DNA from: a virus
Virus record (IMG/VR): IMGVR_UViG_3300012920_003795
Coordinates: 1 to 28,176 of that record
Strand: one strand, 5' to 3'
Length of the DNA stretch: 28,176 nt
Shown: one piece after another, positions 6,907-14,660 of the stretch
Numbering within the stretch: the stretch's first letter is position 1
Layout of the letters: every line of letters starts with the position of its first letter
Program-made: the position numbers and the translations under genes
The notes under the pieces: generated by a model
Told to the model about the DNA's origin: nothing
What the model saw: the letters and a program-made list of their open reading frames with translations, nothing else
Databases searched by the model: none

Positions 6907-7874
6907 AACCTATATCAATCGATAGAGCAGTCATCGAAATAAACGGTGGTTGTAATTATTCGTGTAGTATGTGTCCTCAAGATAGACGAACAGGTGGACG
7001 TGATAAAAGATTCCTCGCAAAGATGAGTCTTGAAGAATTTGAGAAGAATGTCATCGACTGTAAACAACATGGTCTACGTGTTGTCAACCTTGAAGGTTCA
7101 GGTGAACCTACTCTAAACAGAAACATGCCTGAGTATATCAAGATCGTAAAGAAACACGGTGCAAGTTGTTTTGCATTCTCTAATGGATTTCGTATGGAAG
7201 GTAAGTTCATGAGAGACTGTGTAGATGCTGGTCTTGACTTTTACAGATTCTCGTTTATCGGATCAGATGAACAAGACTACAGTAAGTGGATGCATAATAC
7301 AATCTCAGGTCACTACCATAAGATCAGAGAAAACATTCAAGAAATGGTGAAGTATGTAAAGGAGAGTGGTAGCAAGTGCGTCATTGCAACCTATCACTTA
7401 ATCACCGACAATGAAAATATCGAGAAGGAACTTGAACAATACAAGGAACTAGTACATGAACTTGGAATCAAAACAGAAATCTGGAAGATGCACAACTGGA
7501 GTGGAGTCTACAAACCAACCTACGGAAGAGAAGGTAAGGTTAAGACATGTGGTCGCCCTTTCTCTCCTGACGTTGTTATTCGTGCTGGTGGTCTGGAAGG
7601 GAAGCGAGGCGCAGTCGCACCATGCTGTCAAGTGCTTGGAAGAGATGAAGAGGCCGTGCTTGGTCATACCTCTACCAACACTATAGAAGAAATTATCCGT
7701 GGAAAAGAATACTCCGCATTGAGGGAAGGACACAGAACAGGAAACTATCCTGATTACTGTAAGTCATGCGACTTCCTGATTGATGATCCTGAAGTTCTCG
7801 TATGGACAAACCATGAAAGAGACCTATATAAAATGCATGGCACAGAATTCGATCTAAACGATTATAGGGAATGA
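6903..7874 (+). CDS. Radical SAM/SPASM-type enzyme
   Basis: About 323 residues if translation begins at the TTG at 6903, which overlaps the previous stop as TTGA and follows AGGA at 6891-6894; a GTG at 6876 is also in frame. The CNYSCSMC motif (C17, C21, C24) binds the 4Fe-4S cluster that cleaves S-adenosylmethionine. NLEGSGEPTLN is the SAM-binding GGEP-like motif. A C-terminal set of cysteines (about C216, C241, C242, C286 and C289) fits a SPASM or twitch domain holding extra Fe-S clusters. Such enzymes modify peptides, sugars or cofactors by radical chemistry. Its place between glycosyltransferases suggests sugar dehydration, epimerisation or methylation, but the substrate is unknown. Confidence 0.88.
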   Translation: MKPISIDRAVIEINGGCNYSCSMCPQDRRTGGRDKRFLAKMSLEEFEKNVIDCKQHGLRVVNLEGSGEPTLNRNMPEYIKIVKKHGASCFAFSNGFRMEGKFMRDCVDAGLDFYRFSFIGSDEQDYSKWMHNTISGHYHKIRENIQEMVKYVKESGSKCVIATYHLITDNENIEKELEQYKELVHELGIKTEIWKMHNWSGVYKPTYGREGKVKTCGRPFSPDVVIRAGGLEGKRGAVAPCCQVLGRDEEAVLGHTSTNTIEEIIRGKEYSALREGHRTGNYPDYCKSCDFLIDDPEVLVWTNHERDLYKMHGTEFDLNDYRE

Positions 7875-7875
7875 T

Positions 7876-8106
7876 ATGACTAAACTAATCAATTGGATCA
7901 AGACTTTACTTCTCGAAGAGTACGAGTTGACTGTATGGTACAAAGGTGGTACGGAGTTTGATCCTAAGACCACTAAGAGAGTTTACAGGTTAAAGTCTAT
8001 ATCCAAGAAAACGCAAACGCATTTCAAGGGAACCATGATGAATGGACATACTCTTGAAATCAAAACAACAGAACCTTTTGACTACCAGATAGAAAAGATT
8101 TATTAA
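7876..8106 (+). CDS. Conserved small phage protein
   Basis: A 76-residue protein starting at the ATG one base after the radical SAM stop. The N-terminal MTKLINWIKTLLLEEYELTVWY is amphipathic, the middle is basic, and the end ETKxxEPFDYxIxKIY-like pattern (here KTTEPFDYQIEKIY) matches a short beta-rich protein I recall from marine T4-like phages. There is no catalytic motif. It sits between the radical SAM enzyme and a glycosyltransferase, separated by 1 and 2 bases, so it is co-transcribed with them. Function unknown. Confidence 0.7.
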   Translation: MTKLINWIKTLLLEEYELTVWYKGGTEFDPKTTKRVYRLKSISKKTQTHFKGTMMNGHTLEIKTTEPFDYQIEKIY

Positions 8107-8108
8107 TT

Positions 8109-8894
8109 ATGAAAACATTGATATATCAGGTTGCGGTGGGCAAACCATCGAAACTATATGAACACTGTATTGAGAGTGTAGGTAATTACGCAACAAAGAT
8201 CGGATCGGATCACATTGTTTTAACTTCACCTAAACTTAGAATCAAACCTGATCCATTTAACTCTGGTCGATCCCGTGAATCATGGGAGAAGTACGGTGGG
8301 TATCTACCTATCTATGAGAAGGAGAATGCATTCGACTATCTCGAAGATTACGATAAGATCGCCATCATAGATGCAGACATCTACATACGTCCGAATGCAC
8401 GTAACATATTCTTAGAGATGGATTGTGAATGTGCGTTTGGTTGTGTCTTTGAACGTGAGATGGACTTACAATCTTGGTATCAAAAAAAGATTATTAACTA
8501 TTCTCAGATGCAGTACGGTCAGTTACATAGTAACAAAACCGACTTCAAACCAAATGAACTAGGATTTGAATTTGCTAACATGGGTATGATTCTACTCAAT
8601 AGTAAGTTATTTCTACCATATCTAAAAGGACAAACTGCAAGACAATTTATTGAACGTTCGGAGTTCAAAAACTTTGTAGATGGTGTGGGTACATGGAAGT
8701 GGTCAACAGATCAGACTTTGTTGAACTTCTTTCTAAAGAAATACAATATACCTACTACACACCTTAACCCTACATTCAACGGACTGTTCAGTGCAGTCAA
8801 CAATCTTGAGGAATGCGACTTCGTACATTTCTTCCTAAAGGACAAGTTACCTAATAGTGGAGAGAACGTCGAAGAACTCATGAAACAAATATGA
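8109..8894 (+). CDS. Glycosyltransferase, GT-A fold
   Basis: A 261-residue soluble protein. The segment YDKIAIIDADIYIRPNARNIF contains a DxD (D88 and D90) in the position and sequence setting of GT8-like glycosyltransferases. FANMGMILLNSKLF is the typical strand after the catalytic core, and WSTDQTLLNFFL carries the DQ element that in GT8 enzymes lies near the donor site. The same layout is seen in the proteins at 2427 and 16684, so the three are probably distant paralogues. Its end overlaps the next start by ATGA at 8891-8894. Linkage and donor cannot be assigned. Confidence 0.8.
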   Translation: MKTLIYQVAVGKPSKLYEHCIESVGNYATKIGSDHIVLTSPKLRIKPDPFNSGRSRESWEKYGGYLPIYEKENAFDYLEDYDKIAIIDADIYIRPNARNIFLEMDCECAFGCVFEREMDLQSWYQKKIINYSQMQYGQLHSNKTDFKPNELGFEFANMGMILLNSKLFLPYLKGQTARQFIERSEFKNFVDGVGTWKWSTDQTLLNFFLKKYNIPTTHLNPTFNGLFSAVNNLEECDFVHFFLKDKLPNSGENVEELMKQI

Positions 8895-9661
8895 GACCGA
8901 AGGTAAGATATGGATTGTGTTATCCGTCCGGTGCGGGTGGCATGTTCCTCACAGAGTTAGTAGACAATACCTCTTTTGAGGATTCGGGTTGTTGGATATC
9001 AGATACAAACCCCGGCTGTAATAGAAACACACTATTCAATGAATACGGTGGATCGATTCACTGTGTTCAGGTAGACGGTAGTACTCAAGCATTACCTGTT
9101 ACTGATCAATCAATCTTGGTTGCAAAACAAGACATACACAAATATCTACCGTTCTATGATTGTCCTACTGTCTATCAGATAGAGATTGATGAAGACTGTT
9201 TTGACTATACCCAAGAACTCATGTTTCTAAAGAAGTGGTGTGCTCCATGTAACTTTGCTTCTGAGATAAAAAATGAAATAGATAGTTCTGGTGTCACTAC
9301 TCAACTAAAACAGTATCAAAGTGTTGACCCACACAGCAAGATTGTGTTACAATACGTGCGTCACTATATGAGAGATGGACACTCTTTTGAGGACATCATG
9401 GTGACTATAAGAAATACATGGATTAGTGATGGACATAAGTTCACTCCAAAGGATGAGTGGGACAAGTCACATCATAGACAGACACAGTTCAACGCAGAAG
9501 AAATTGAAAAACATTCTGAGTTGAAAGTGGTAAACTATTCAGATTTATTTCTGTATGGTTTAAATACAGACAGTATCTTTGACAAGTATGAACAAGATAT
9601 TGCGGACTATCGTAAACGGAACGATAAATTACTTGATCTGTTTGCGTTAGAATTTTTATAA
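8891..9661 (+). CDS. Hypothetical protein with P-loop-like N-terminus, possibly sulfotransferase-like
   Basis: A 256-residue protein. Its N-terminus MRPKVRYGLCYPSGAGGMFL places a Gly-rich turn (residues 12-17) right after strand 1, which is where sulfotransferases bind the 5'-phosphosulfate of PAPS. I do not see a convincing 3'-phosphate-binding RxxxxxxxS element, so the assignment is weak. It contains several Cys but no clear metal site. The start overlaps the preceding glycosyltransferase as ATGA. The stop at 9659-9661 lies inside the late promoter box at 9657-9664, so this gene ends the first part of the glycan block. Confidence 0.5.
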   Translation: MRPKVRYGLCYPSGAGGMFLTELVDNTSFEDSGCWISDTNPGCNRNTLFNEYGGSIHCVQVDGSTQALPVTDQSILVAKQDIHKYLPFYDCPTVYQIEIDEDCFDYTQELMFLKKWCAPCNFASEIKNEIDSSGVTTQLKQYQSVDPHSKIVLQYVRHYMRDGHSFEDIMVTIRNTWISDGHKFTPKDEWDKSHHRQTQFNAEEIEKHSELKVVNYSDLFLYGLNTDSIFDKYEQDIADYRKRNDKLLDLFALEFL

Positions 9662-9664
9662 ATA
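9657..9664 (+). promoter_or_regulatory. T4-type late promoter (TATAAATA)
   Basis: An exact T4 late -10 consensus TATAAATA followed by ATAG, overlapping the stop of the previous gene. It lies 36 bases before the ATG at 9701, leaving a leader of roughly 30 bases that contains AGGAG at 9690-9694. The 12-base string TATAAATAATAG recurs at 19479. Confidence 0.75.
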
Positions 9665-9700
9665 ATAGCACTACATTAAGAGCGTGAACAGGAGAATCCT

Positions 9701-10399
9701 ATGCTAGAACCAAAAGACTTTGTGAAAAAGATTCGTGATGAAAACAAAGCACTCTTCGAGGCATCCAAGATGAATGTCAAGGCGTACTTCGAAGGAGACT
9801 TACCTAAAGAAGAGATGGTAGATCACTTCATTGGCCGTATGGTTAATGAACGTATGAACATGACCGAAATCTCTAAGCAAGTATCTCAAGTAGAAGATAA
9901 TGCTAACCCTAAAGAACTCGAACTTCTTACTCGACAGGCAGCTGATGAAGCTAAGCACTATCGAATGGTAAAAGAAGTTATTGAACATATCACTGGTGGT
10001 GAAATCGACGTTGCTGAAGCATTACGTAAAGAACGTGAGATGAACACTGCTAAGGGTGCTACACTTCTTGAGAAGTATGATGCTGAAGATGATGAGGCAG
10101 TATTAGCTGCATATCAACTTGTTGCAGAAGGACGTGCGGAAGCAGTCTGGAATCAAATGGCAGATACTATTCAAGACGAGTTTATCTCAACCCGCTATCG
10201 TCAAATTGCAAAAGATGAAGGCTTCCACAGTGGAATCGGTGGATGGAAACTACGTCAACTCGCAACAGATGCCGATACTCAGTCACGTGTACAACGTGTG
10301 ATTGAAGGTATGCGTAAAGACTTGTTTGAAATCTCATGTGCGAACACAGTTGAAGCAACTGGCTCACGTCAATTAGTTAACGAAGCATACGGTTGGTAA
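9701..10399 (+). CDS. Ferritin-like diiron protein
   Basis: A 232-residue, almost fully helical protein. Two ExxH motifs, EAKH (E83, H86) and EGFH (E173, H176), with additional Glu in the other two helices (E50 and E143 or E147), give the four-helix pattern of ferritin-like diiron proteins. Some members are oxygenases or N-oxygenases, others store iron; this one is longer than a plain ferritin and looks more like a diiron oxidase. It has its own late promoter (9657) and a good AGGAG, and leads into an amidotransferase and a cupin. That grouping suggests oxidation chemistry on a small molecule or sugar. A virion or stress-protection role cannot be excluded. Confidence 0.75.
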   Translation: MLEPKDFVKKIRDENKALFEASKMNVKAYFEGDLPKEEMVDHFIGRMVNERMNMTEISKQVSQVEDNANPKELELLTRQAADEAKHYRMVKEVIEHITGGEIDVAEALRKEREMNTAKGATLLEKYDAEDDEAVLAAYQLVAEGRAEAVWNQMADTIQDEFISTRYRQIAKDEGFHSGIGGWKLRQLATDADTQSRVQRVIEGMRKDLFEISCANTVEATGSRQLVNEAYGW

Positions 10400-10400
10400 A

Positions 10401-10973
10401 ATGAAAATTGGACTCACTCAAAGAGTCCAATTGCTTTCAGAACAGTCAGGGATCACAGGTGATTTTACCGATCATAGTTGGTATGTGTCACCTCTGACTA
10501 AAGATCATGAATTGATACCCGTTCCGAATCGATTGGACTTAGATTATGATGAACTTGCTGAAGAGTTAGACCTACTCATAATCACAGGCGGTAGAAACGA
10601 AGATGTTCGTGTCATTACCGAAACAGAACTCTCAACCTCAATGGTCTCTATGGGTAAACCCGTATTGGGTATTTGCCATGGTGCGTTCTTACTTACCTCA
10701 ATATTAGGTGGTGACGTAGCACCAGAGAAAAAGAATCATTTCTTTTCAGAACACCAAGTTTGGTATAGAGGAATGCCTAAGTGGGTCAATAGTTTCCATC
10801 AACCATACATAAACGAAAAACCTTCCGGTGCAGCTGTGCTTGCAACAGACCCCGAAGGTGATTGTGAAGCTTGGATAAAAGATAATATCTGTGCAATCGT
10901 ATGGCATCCCGAAAGGATGTTAGAACCTTTTGTACCTGAAGAAATACTTGAAGCAACAGGATTGACATTATGA
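10401..10973 (+). CDS. Class I glutamine amidotransferase-like protein
   Basis: A 190-residue protein of the GATase1 / peptidase C26 type. The nucleophile elbow GICHG contains Cys92, and the WHPE segment holds His169 and Glu171, completing the Cys-His-Glu triad; LIITGG near 59-64 is the oxyanion strand. Such enzymes release ammonia from glutamine for a synthase partner or hydrolyse gamma-glutamyl bonds. It starts one base after the diiron gene and overlaps the cupin gene by ATGA at 10970-10973, so the three are coupled. No synthase domain is fused to it; the partner could be a neighbour or a host enzyme. Confidence 0.87.
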   Translation: MKIGLTQRVQLLSEQSGITGDFTDHSWYVSPLTKDHELIPVPNRLDLDYDELAEELDLLIITGGRNEDVRVITETELSTSMVSMGKPVLGICHGAFLLTSILGGDVAPEKKNHFFSEHQVWYRGMPKWVNSFHQPYINEKPSGAAVLATDPEGDCEAWIKDNICAIVWHPERMLEPFVPEEILEATGLTL

Positions 10974-11644
10974 AGAATTTAATTTCAGATGAAACAGTTT
11001 GGTGTGAAGACGTTTGGAGATTTGGTGTTCGACATTACAAATCTAAAACCCATGATCACCAAGTAACTTTACCTGAGTTCGATGGAACTCGTTACATCAT
11101 AGCACACAACTGTGCCATTAGTACCGCAGTTATGAAGACTAATATCTTTGGTAGTGTTGCTATGCAAACAACACAAACTCCGCATATCAAGATGCTCAAA
11201 GATTCTTTCTTTGTTGATATCATGTTTCCCGGCTTGCAATTAAACGAAGATAAGGTATATCACATACCAAATCATCCTACCGGAAACTTATCATATATGG
11301 ATGGTGGTACAAACTCTACTGCAATCGAACCCGCACGTATGGGTCTGCCTGTAGTAAACTATGTGCACTTTCCTGAAGGTATGAATCAAACTCTACACAC
11401 CCATCCTAGTCAACGTATTGGTCTGATACTATCAGGTACAGGCGCAATTGAGTTGAACAATAATAAGTATTTCAGTTTAGCGAAAGGAACTGCATTCTGG
11501 ATGGATAGAAATGAACTACATAATTTTATGTGTAACAGTGGTGACGATGTAACCCTGTTTGTCTTTGCACCTGATTCAGGTATGGGGCCTACAGATGAAG
11601 TCAACCCTTTGAAAGCGAGAACCTATATTGGACAAACAAGATAA
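10970..11644 (+). CDS. Cupin-domain protein
   Basis: A 224-residue protein with a C-terminal cupin barrel. The first cupin motif is seen at TLHTHPSQRIGLILSG (H143, H145, R149), and the second around KGTAFWMDRNELHNF (H184), giving a three-His metal site with Arg where many cupins have Glu. The N-terminal 130 residues are unassigned and may form a second, degenerate cupin. Cupins here could be sugar isomerases or epimerases, dioxygenases or binding domains. It is coupled to the amidotransferase upstream and overlaps the next gene by 17 bases. Confidence 0.8.
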   Translation: MKNLISDETVWCEDVWRFGVRHYKSKTHDHQVTLPEFDGTRYIIAHNCAISTAVMKTNIFGSVAMQTTQTPHIKMLKDSFFVDIMFPGLQLNEDKVYHIPNHPTGNLSYMDGGTNSTAIEPARMGLPVVNYVHFPEGMNQTLHTHPSQRIGLILSGTGAIELNNNKYFSLAKGTAFWMDRNELHNFMCNSGDDVTLFVFAPDSGMGPTDEVNPLKARTYIGQTR

Positions 11645-12260
11645 AAAACTTATTATCATAACAGGCCCTCAAGGGTCTGGTAATCACTTATTCAGTAAAA
11701 TCTTTGCACTTCATCCAGATGTACAAGGATGGGACTTTGGTCACAAGTACTGGATACCTAGTGATGAGGAACCCTTTGCAGACGCATGGGTAGACGCTAC
11801 TAAAACAAAAAAGTTTCTGACAGACGATCTCATGGTCGCAAATGTCAGTGTACCATTTGTATATGATGGTGAAAAAAGAATTCCTGCCATCCAAGAAGTT
11901 GTGTATGAAGCACAGGATGCTGGATATAACGTTACGGTGTGTGTGATCGCTAGAGATCGCAACATTAATACACTACAACAAACACGAGTACGTGGTGAAG
12001 AAACACTGCCTATAGCATTACAGTATTATCGTTGTTTAGATGCAGACATGGCCTATCTCTCTCATGAGACATTGATGTTACATAAGACCTCGTACTTAAG
12101 ATGGGTGTCTAAGTATTTGGACTTTCCTATTGCAGTAGATGACAATAGAATATTCCAGATACTTGCGACAGATGAAAACGCAAAGTACGTTGAGTACGTA
12201 GAGAATCACTGGTTAGATAAACATGTCTGGATGGGAATTCAAAAAAAGAACCTCAGATAG
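11628..12260 (+). CDS. P-loop protein, sulfotransferase-like (first of a pair)
   Basis: A 210-residue protein beginning at the TTG at 11628, the only plausible start before the P-loop. The segment LIIITGPQGSGNHLFSKIF is a phosphate-binding loop of the type used by sulfotransferases for PAPS; VTVCVIARDRNINTLQ could be the strand carrying the 3'-phosphate site. An adjacent pair of such proteins (this one and the next) is, from memory, a recurring arrangement in marine T4-like phages. A kinase or another P-loop NTPase is possible, as the canonical Lys of Walker A is replaced by Asn. It overlaps both neighbours. Confidence 0.6.
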   Translation: MDKQDKKLIIITGPQGSGNHLFSKIFALHPDVQGWDFGHKYWIPSDEEPFADAWVDATKTKKFLTDDLMVANVSVPFVYDGEKRIPAIQEVVYEAQDAGYNVTVCVIARDRNINTLQQTRVRGEETLPIALQYYRCLDADMAYLSHETLMLHKTSYLRWVSKYLDFPIAVDDNRIFQILATDENAKYVEYVENHWLDKHVWMGIQKKNLR

Positions 12261-12828
12261 TTACCTATTGATGACAGGTGCGCCCGGCTCTAGATGGAGT
12301 GGGGTGGCAAATGGCATCTACGCATCTGTTGATTTCGATCATACGGACTCTTCAGGTGAGAGAAGTTATTCTCATCACAACGGACTTGTACATGGGGGCG
12401 CATACTTTGACCCAGAAATGGAGTTTGAGTTTCGCAAGGACAGGTGGGATCGTCCTTTCTCAGGTGACGGTGTTCGCCTGATTAAATCTCATACTTTAGC
12501 AACTCACCTATCAAACTATAGGAAGTACAATATAATTATGGTGTATCGCAACAGTTGGGATTGTTGGAAGTGGTGGAACGAATGCGGTGGTTTTGATATT
12601 GCGTATCCAAGTTATAAGTGGTACAGAAATCAAGATCGAATGTACGAACAGATTCAGTTACAAAATCAAGGGATAATGAGGTTCATATATAACTATAGAG
12701 AAAATGTAACAGAATGTGCAGATAATTATGAAGTGCTCACCACATTAGGAATGAACTTCACAGGTGTGAAGATAGAAGAGTACAAAGAGAAGGATTTGAA
12801 AGTTTATGTCTATCAACCCTCACATTAA
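12223..12828 (+). CDS. Sulfotransferase-like protein (second of a pair)
   Basis: A 201-residue protein. LLMTGAPGSRWSGVAN (about residues 15-30) is a 5'-phosphosulfate-binding loop, and NIIMVYRNSWDCWKWW (about 103-118, R109) resembles the 3'-phosphate-binding strand and helix of sulfotransferases. The substrate pocket is rich in Trp, Tyr and His, as in carbohydrate-acting enzymes. It overlaps the preceding P-loop gene by 38 bases and the next methyltransferase by 23. The role proposed is transfer of sulfate from PAPS to a glycan hydroxyl. The family is divergent, so the call is moderate. Confidence 0.65.
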   Translation: MSGWEFKKRTSDSYLLMTGAPGSRWSGVANGIYASVDFDHTDSSGERSYSHHNGLVHGGAYFDPEMEFEFRKDRWDRPFSGDGVRLIKSHTLATHLSNYRKYNIIMVYRNSWDCWKWWNECGGFDIAYPSYKWYRNQDRMYEQIQLQNQGIMRFIYNYRENVTECADNYEVLTTLGMNFTGVKIEEYKEKDLKVYVYQPSH

Positions 12829-13354
12829 GTTCTTAACGGACTATTTTACAAATACGTGGCCTTCGTCACGAACTGCGGGTCTGGATAATTATTACTGGAC
12901 TGGATTTAAATTAATAGATGAAATCAAAGAAAACGAACGTGTCTTGGATGTCGGTTGTGGAGTTAATCCTTTTAAGCGGCATATTCCTAACCTTGTTGGT
13001 ATTGATATCACCAACATAGGTGCGGACGAAGTGTGTCCAATCGAAGAGTACGAACTAATTGATATGTACGAGGAAAAGTATGACGTTGCGTTTTGTTTGG
13101 GTAGTATTAACTTTGGGAGTATGGAACTGATCGATCTCCAGATCGAAAAGATTGTAAACTGTCTCAAAGAGAAGTCAAGAATATATTGGAGATGTAACCC
13201 CGGCCATAGAGATCATGGCAACGACAGAGTCGGTGAAGTTCCGTTCTTCAATTGGTCACTGGATGACCATGTATTTTTCTCTAACAAATACGGTTATACA
13301 ATAACAGAGTTTATGCCTGATAGAAATAGGATGTATGTGAAATGGGAACGTTAA
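12806..13354 (+). CDS. SAM-dependent methyltransferase (class I)
   Basis: A 182-residue Rossmann-fold methyltransferase. ERVLDVGCGVNPF (residues 44-56) is motif I that binds S-adenosylmethionine; NLVGIDIT is the acidic loop after strand 2; YDVAFCLGSINFG is motif IV. The C-terminal half with FFNWSLDDHVFF resembles the cap of small O- or N-methyltransferases. It is short for the fold but complete. It overlaps the sulfotransferase-like gene by 23 bases and the next methyltransferase by 13. Most likely it methylates a sugar hydroxyl or amine of the phage-made glycan; DNA or protein cannot be excluded. Confidence 0.85.
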   Translation: MSINPHIKFLTDYFTNTWPSSRTAGLDNYYWTGFKLIDEIKENERVLDVGCGVNPFKRHIPNLVGIDITNIGADEVCPIEEYELIDMYEEKYDVAFCLGSINFGSMELIDLQIEKIVNCLKEKSRIYWRCNPGHRDHGNDRVGEVPFFNWSLDDHVFFSNKYGYTITEFMPDRNRMYVKWER

Positions 13355-13971
13355 GAGAATTATTTGATAAACATGGTTCGGATAAAGGATCGAAGAAACA
13401 CAAATATGATAGGTGTTACGAAGAATTCTTTGAACCTGTAAGAAACGATGAGATCAATCTTCTAGAGATTGGTTGTTTTAAAGGAGAGAGTACAACTGCA
13501 TTTCGAGAGTACTTCCCTAATGGAAACATCTACACTATCGATATCTTCGAAAGACATTCCGCTGAATCTATTGATGCGCTTAAAAAAGATCGTGTACATT
13601 GGTTGAAACATGACACCATGCATAAGGCACTTCCTCTAGCAATTAGAAAAGAATGGGGAGATATTGAGTTTGACTTTATTATCGATGATGGAGCACACTT
13701 CCCTATTGCTAACAGACTCACATTTGAGAACTGTGTGCAATTCCTAAAAGAGGGTGGATCGTATTTCATTGAAGATGTCTGGATGTTAGGTGGTGAAGCA
13801 GAATCAAAACAAGTAGTGAATAATAACTGGGTCAAACGTAAACCCATCATGTATGATGTTCAAGAACATTATCGTATGCTCGATACCATAAGAGAATGGG
13901 GTGATGTAGATCATTACGACTTTACAGGAAAGGGTGGGTATCCAGACGGATACATTTTGAGAGTATCATGA
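13342..13971 (+). CDS. SAM-dependent methyltransferase, MycE-like type
   Basis: A 209-residue class I methyltransferase. The opening LFDKHGSDKGSKKHKY and motif I LLEIGCFKGES (residues 40-50) are typical of sugar O-methyltransferases related to MycE and other antibiotic-tailoring enzymes. FIIDDGAHF holds D115, D116 and H119, the metal and catalytic site in that group. It overlaps the preceding methyltransferase by 13 bases and the following sulfotransferase by ATGA. The resemblance to MycE, which methylates a sugar on a macrolide, supports action on a sugar. The acceptor is unknown. Confidence 0.85.
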   Translation: MGTLRELFDKHGSDKGSKKHKYDRCYEEFFEPVRNDEINLLEIGCFKGESTTAFREYFPNGNIYTIDIFERHSAESIDALKKDRVHWLKHDTMHKALPLAIRKEWGDIEFDFIIDDGAHFPIANRLTFENCVQFLKEGGSYFIEDVWMLGGEAESKQVVNNNWVKRKPIMYDVQEHYRMLDTIREWGDVDHYDFTGKGGYPDGYILRVS

Positions 13972-14660
13972 TAGAGAAGTTATTCATCCATATCCCTAAG
14001 AACGGTGGAATGACTATTCGTAGGAATAGAGTTCTGAGACCAAAGGTTATCTTATCGACTCCAGATGTTCACAAGGATCGTGAGTATACTCGTGGTCTTG
14101 AAAGAAAGATGAATGAGACTGGAGATCATGTTGGATACGAACACGCACGTTGGAGAGACCTGAATCCTAAACTCACTAATAATGTACAGGCATTTGCATT
14201 TGTTCGTAATCCTTGGGATCGTGTTGTATCACGTTATTGGTTTGCAAAGAAAGTTATTGAGATCGAAAAAGAATCAGATCACTACGGTGAAACAGATTAT
14301 GCAGACACATCATCATTTGAAGCGTTCCTAGAAGAACGTCACAAGTGGGGTGGTCAAGAGTATATGTGGCATCGTGCAATTAGAAACTGGTATCCAGCAT
14401 TTGATCACGTTAGTGATCGCCATGAGACAGTAAAATGTGATATACTACGTTTCGAAAATTACAATGAAGATATTCGTGCGTATATGAATATTGCATTCGA
14501 TCCTCAACCAAGGAACGTGACTGCTGTATATAACGAACCGTATCAACAGATGTATACAGAAAAGACTAAACAGATAATCGCAGATTGGTATCAGAAAGAT
14601 ATTGATTACTGGGGTTTTGATTTTGATACTGGGGCGACAAAGAACTACTGGCAACCATAA
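13968..14660 (+). CDS. Sulfotransferase (Sulfotransfer_2 / carbohydrate type)
   Basis: A 230-residue enzyme and the clearest sulfotransferase of the window. FIHIPKNGGMTIR (residues 6-18) is the 5'-phosphosulfate loop of the PAPS site, and FAFVRNPWDRVVSRYWF (residues 76-92) is the 3'-phosphate site with R80 and S88 in canonical spacing. This HIPK...RNPWDR...S.Y pattern is that of eukaryotic HNK-1-type and bacterial carbohydrate sulfotransferases. It would move sulfate from PAPS to a sugar. It overlaps the methyltransferase upstream by ATGA, and its TAA shares a base with the next ATG (TAATG), so the set is coupled. No membrane anchor is present, so it acts in the cytoplasm. Confidence 0.9.
   Translation: MIEKLFIHIPKNGGMTIRRNRVLRPKVILSTPDVHKDREYTRGLERKMNETGDHVGYEHARWRDLNPKLTNNVQAFAFVRNPWDRVVSRYWFAKKVIEIEKESDHYGETDYADTSSFEAFLEERHKWGGQEYMWHRAIRNWYPAFDHVSDRHETVKCDILRFENYNEDIRAYMNIAFDPQPRNVTAVYNEPYQQMYTEKTKQIIADWYQKDIDYWGFDFDTGATKNYWQP

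Noticed and set aside
7449-7733. Open frame of 94 codons on the minus strand inside the radical SAM gene, with others like it across the sugar block
   Set aside because: Overlaps a gene with full family motifs; no ribosome site, no promoter and no recognisable protein on the minus strand.
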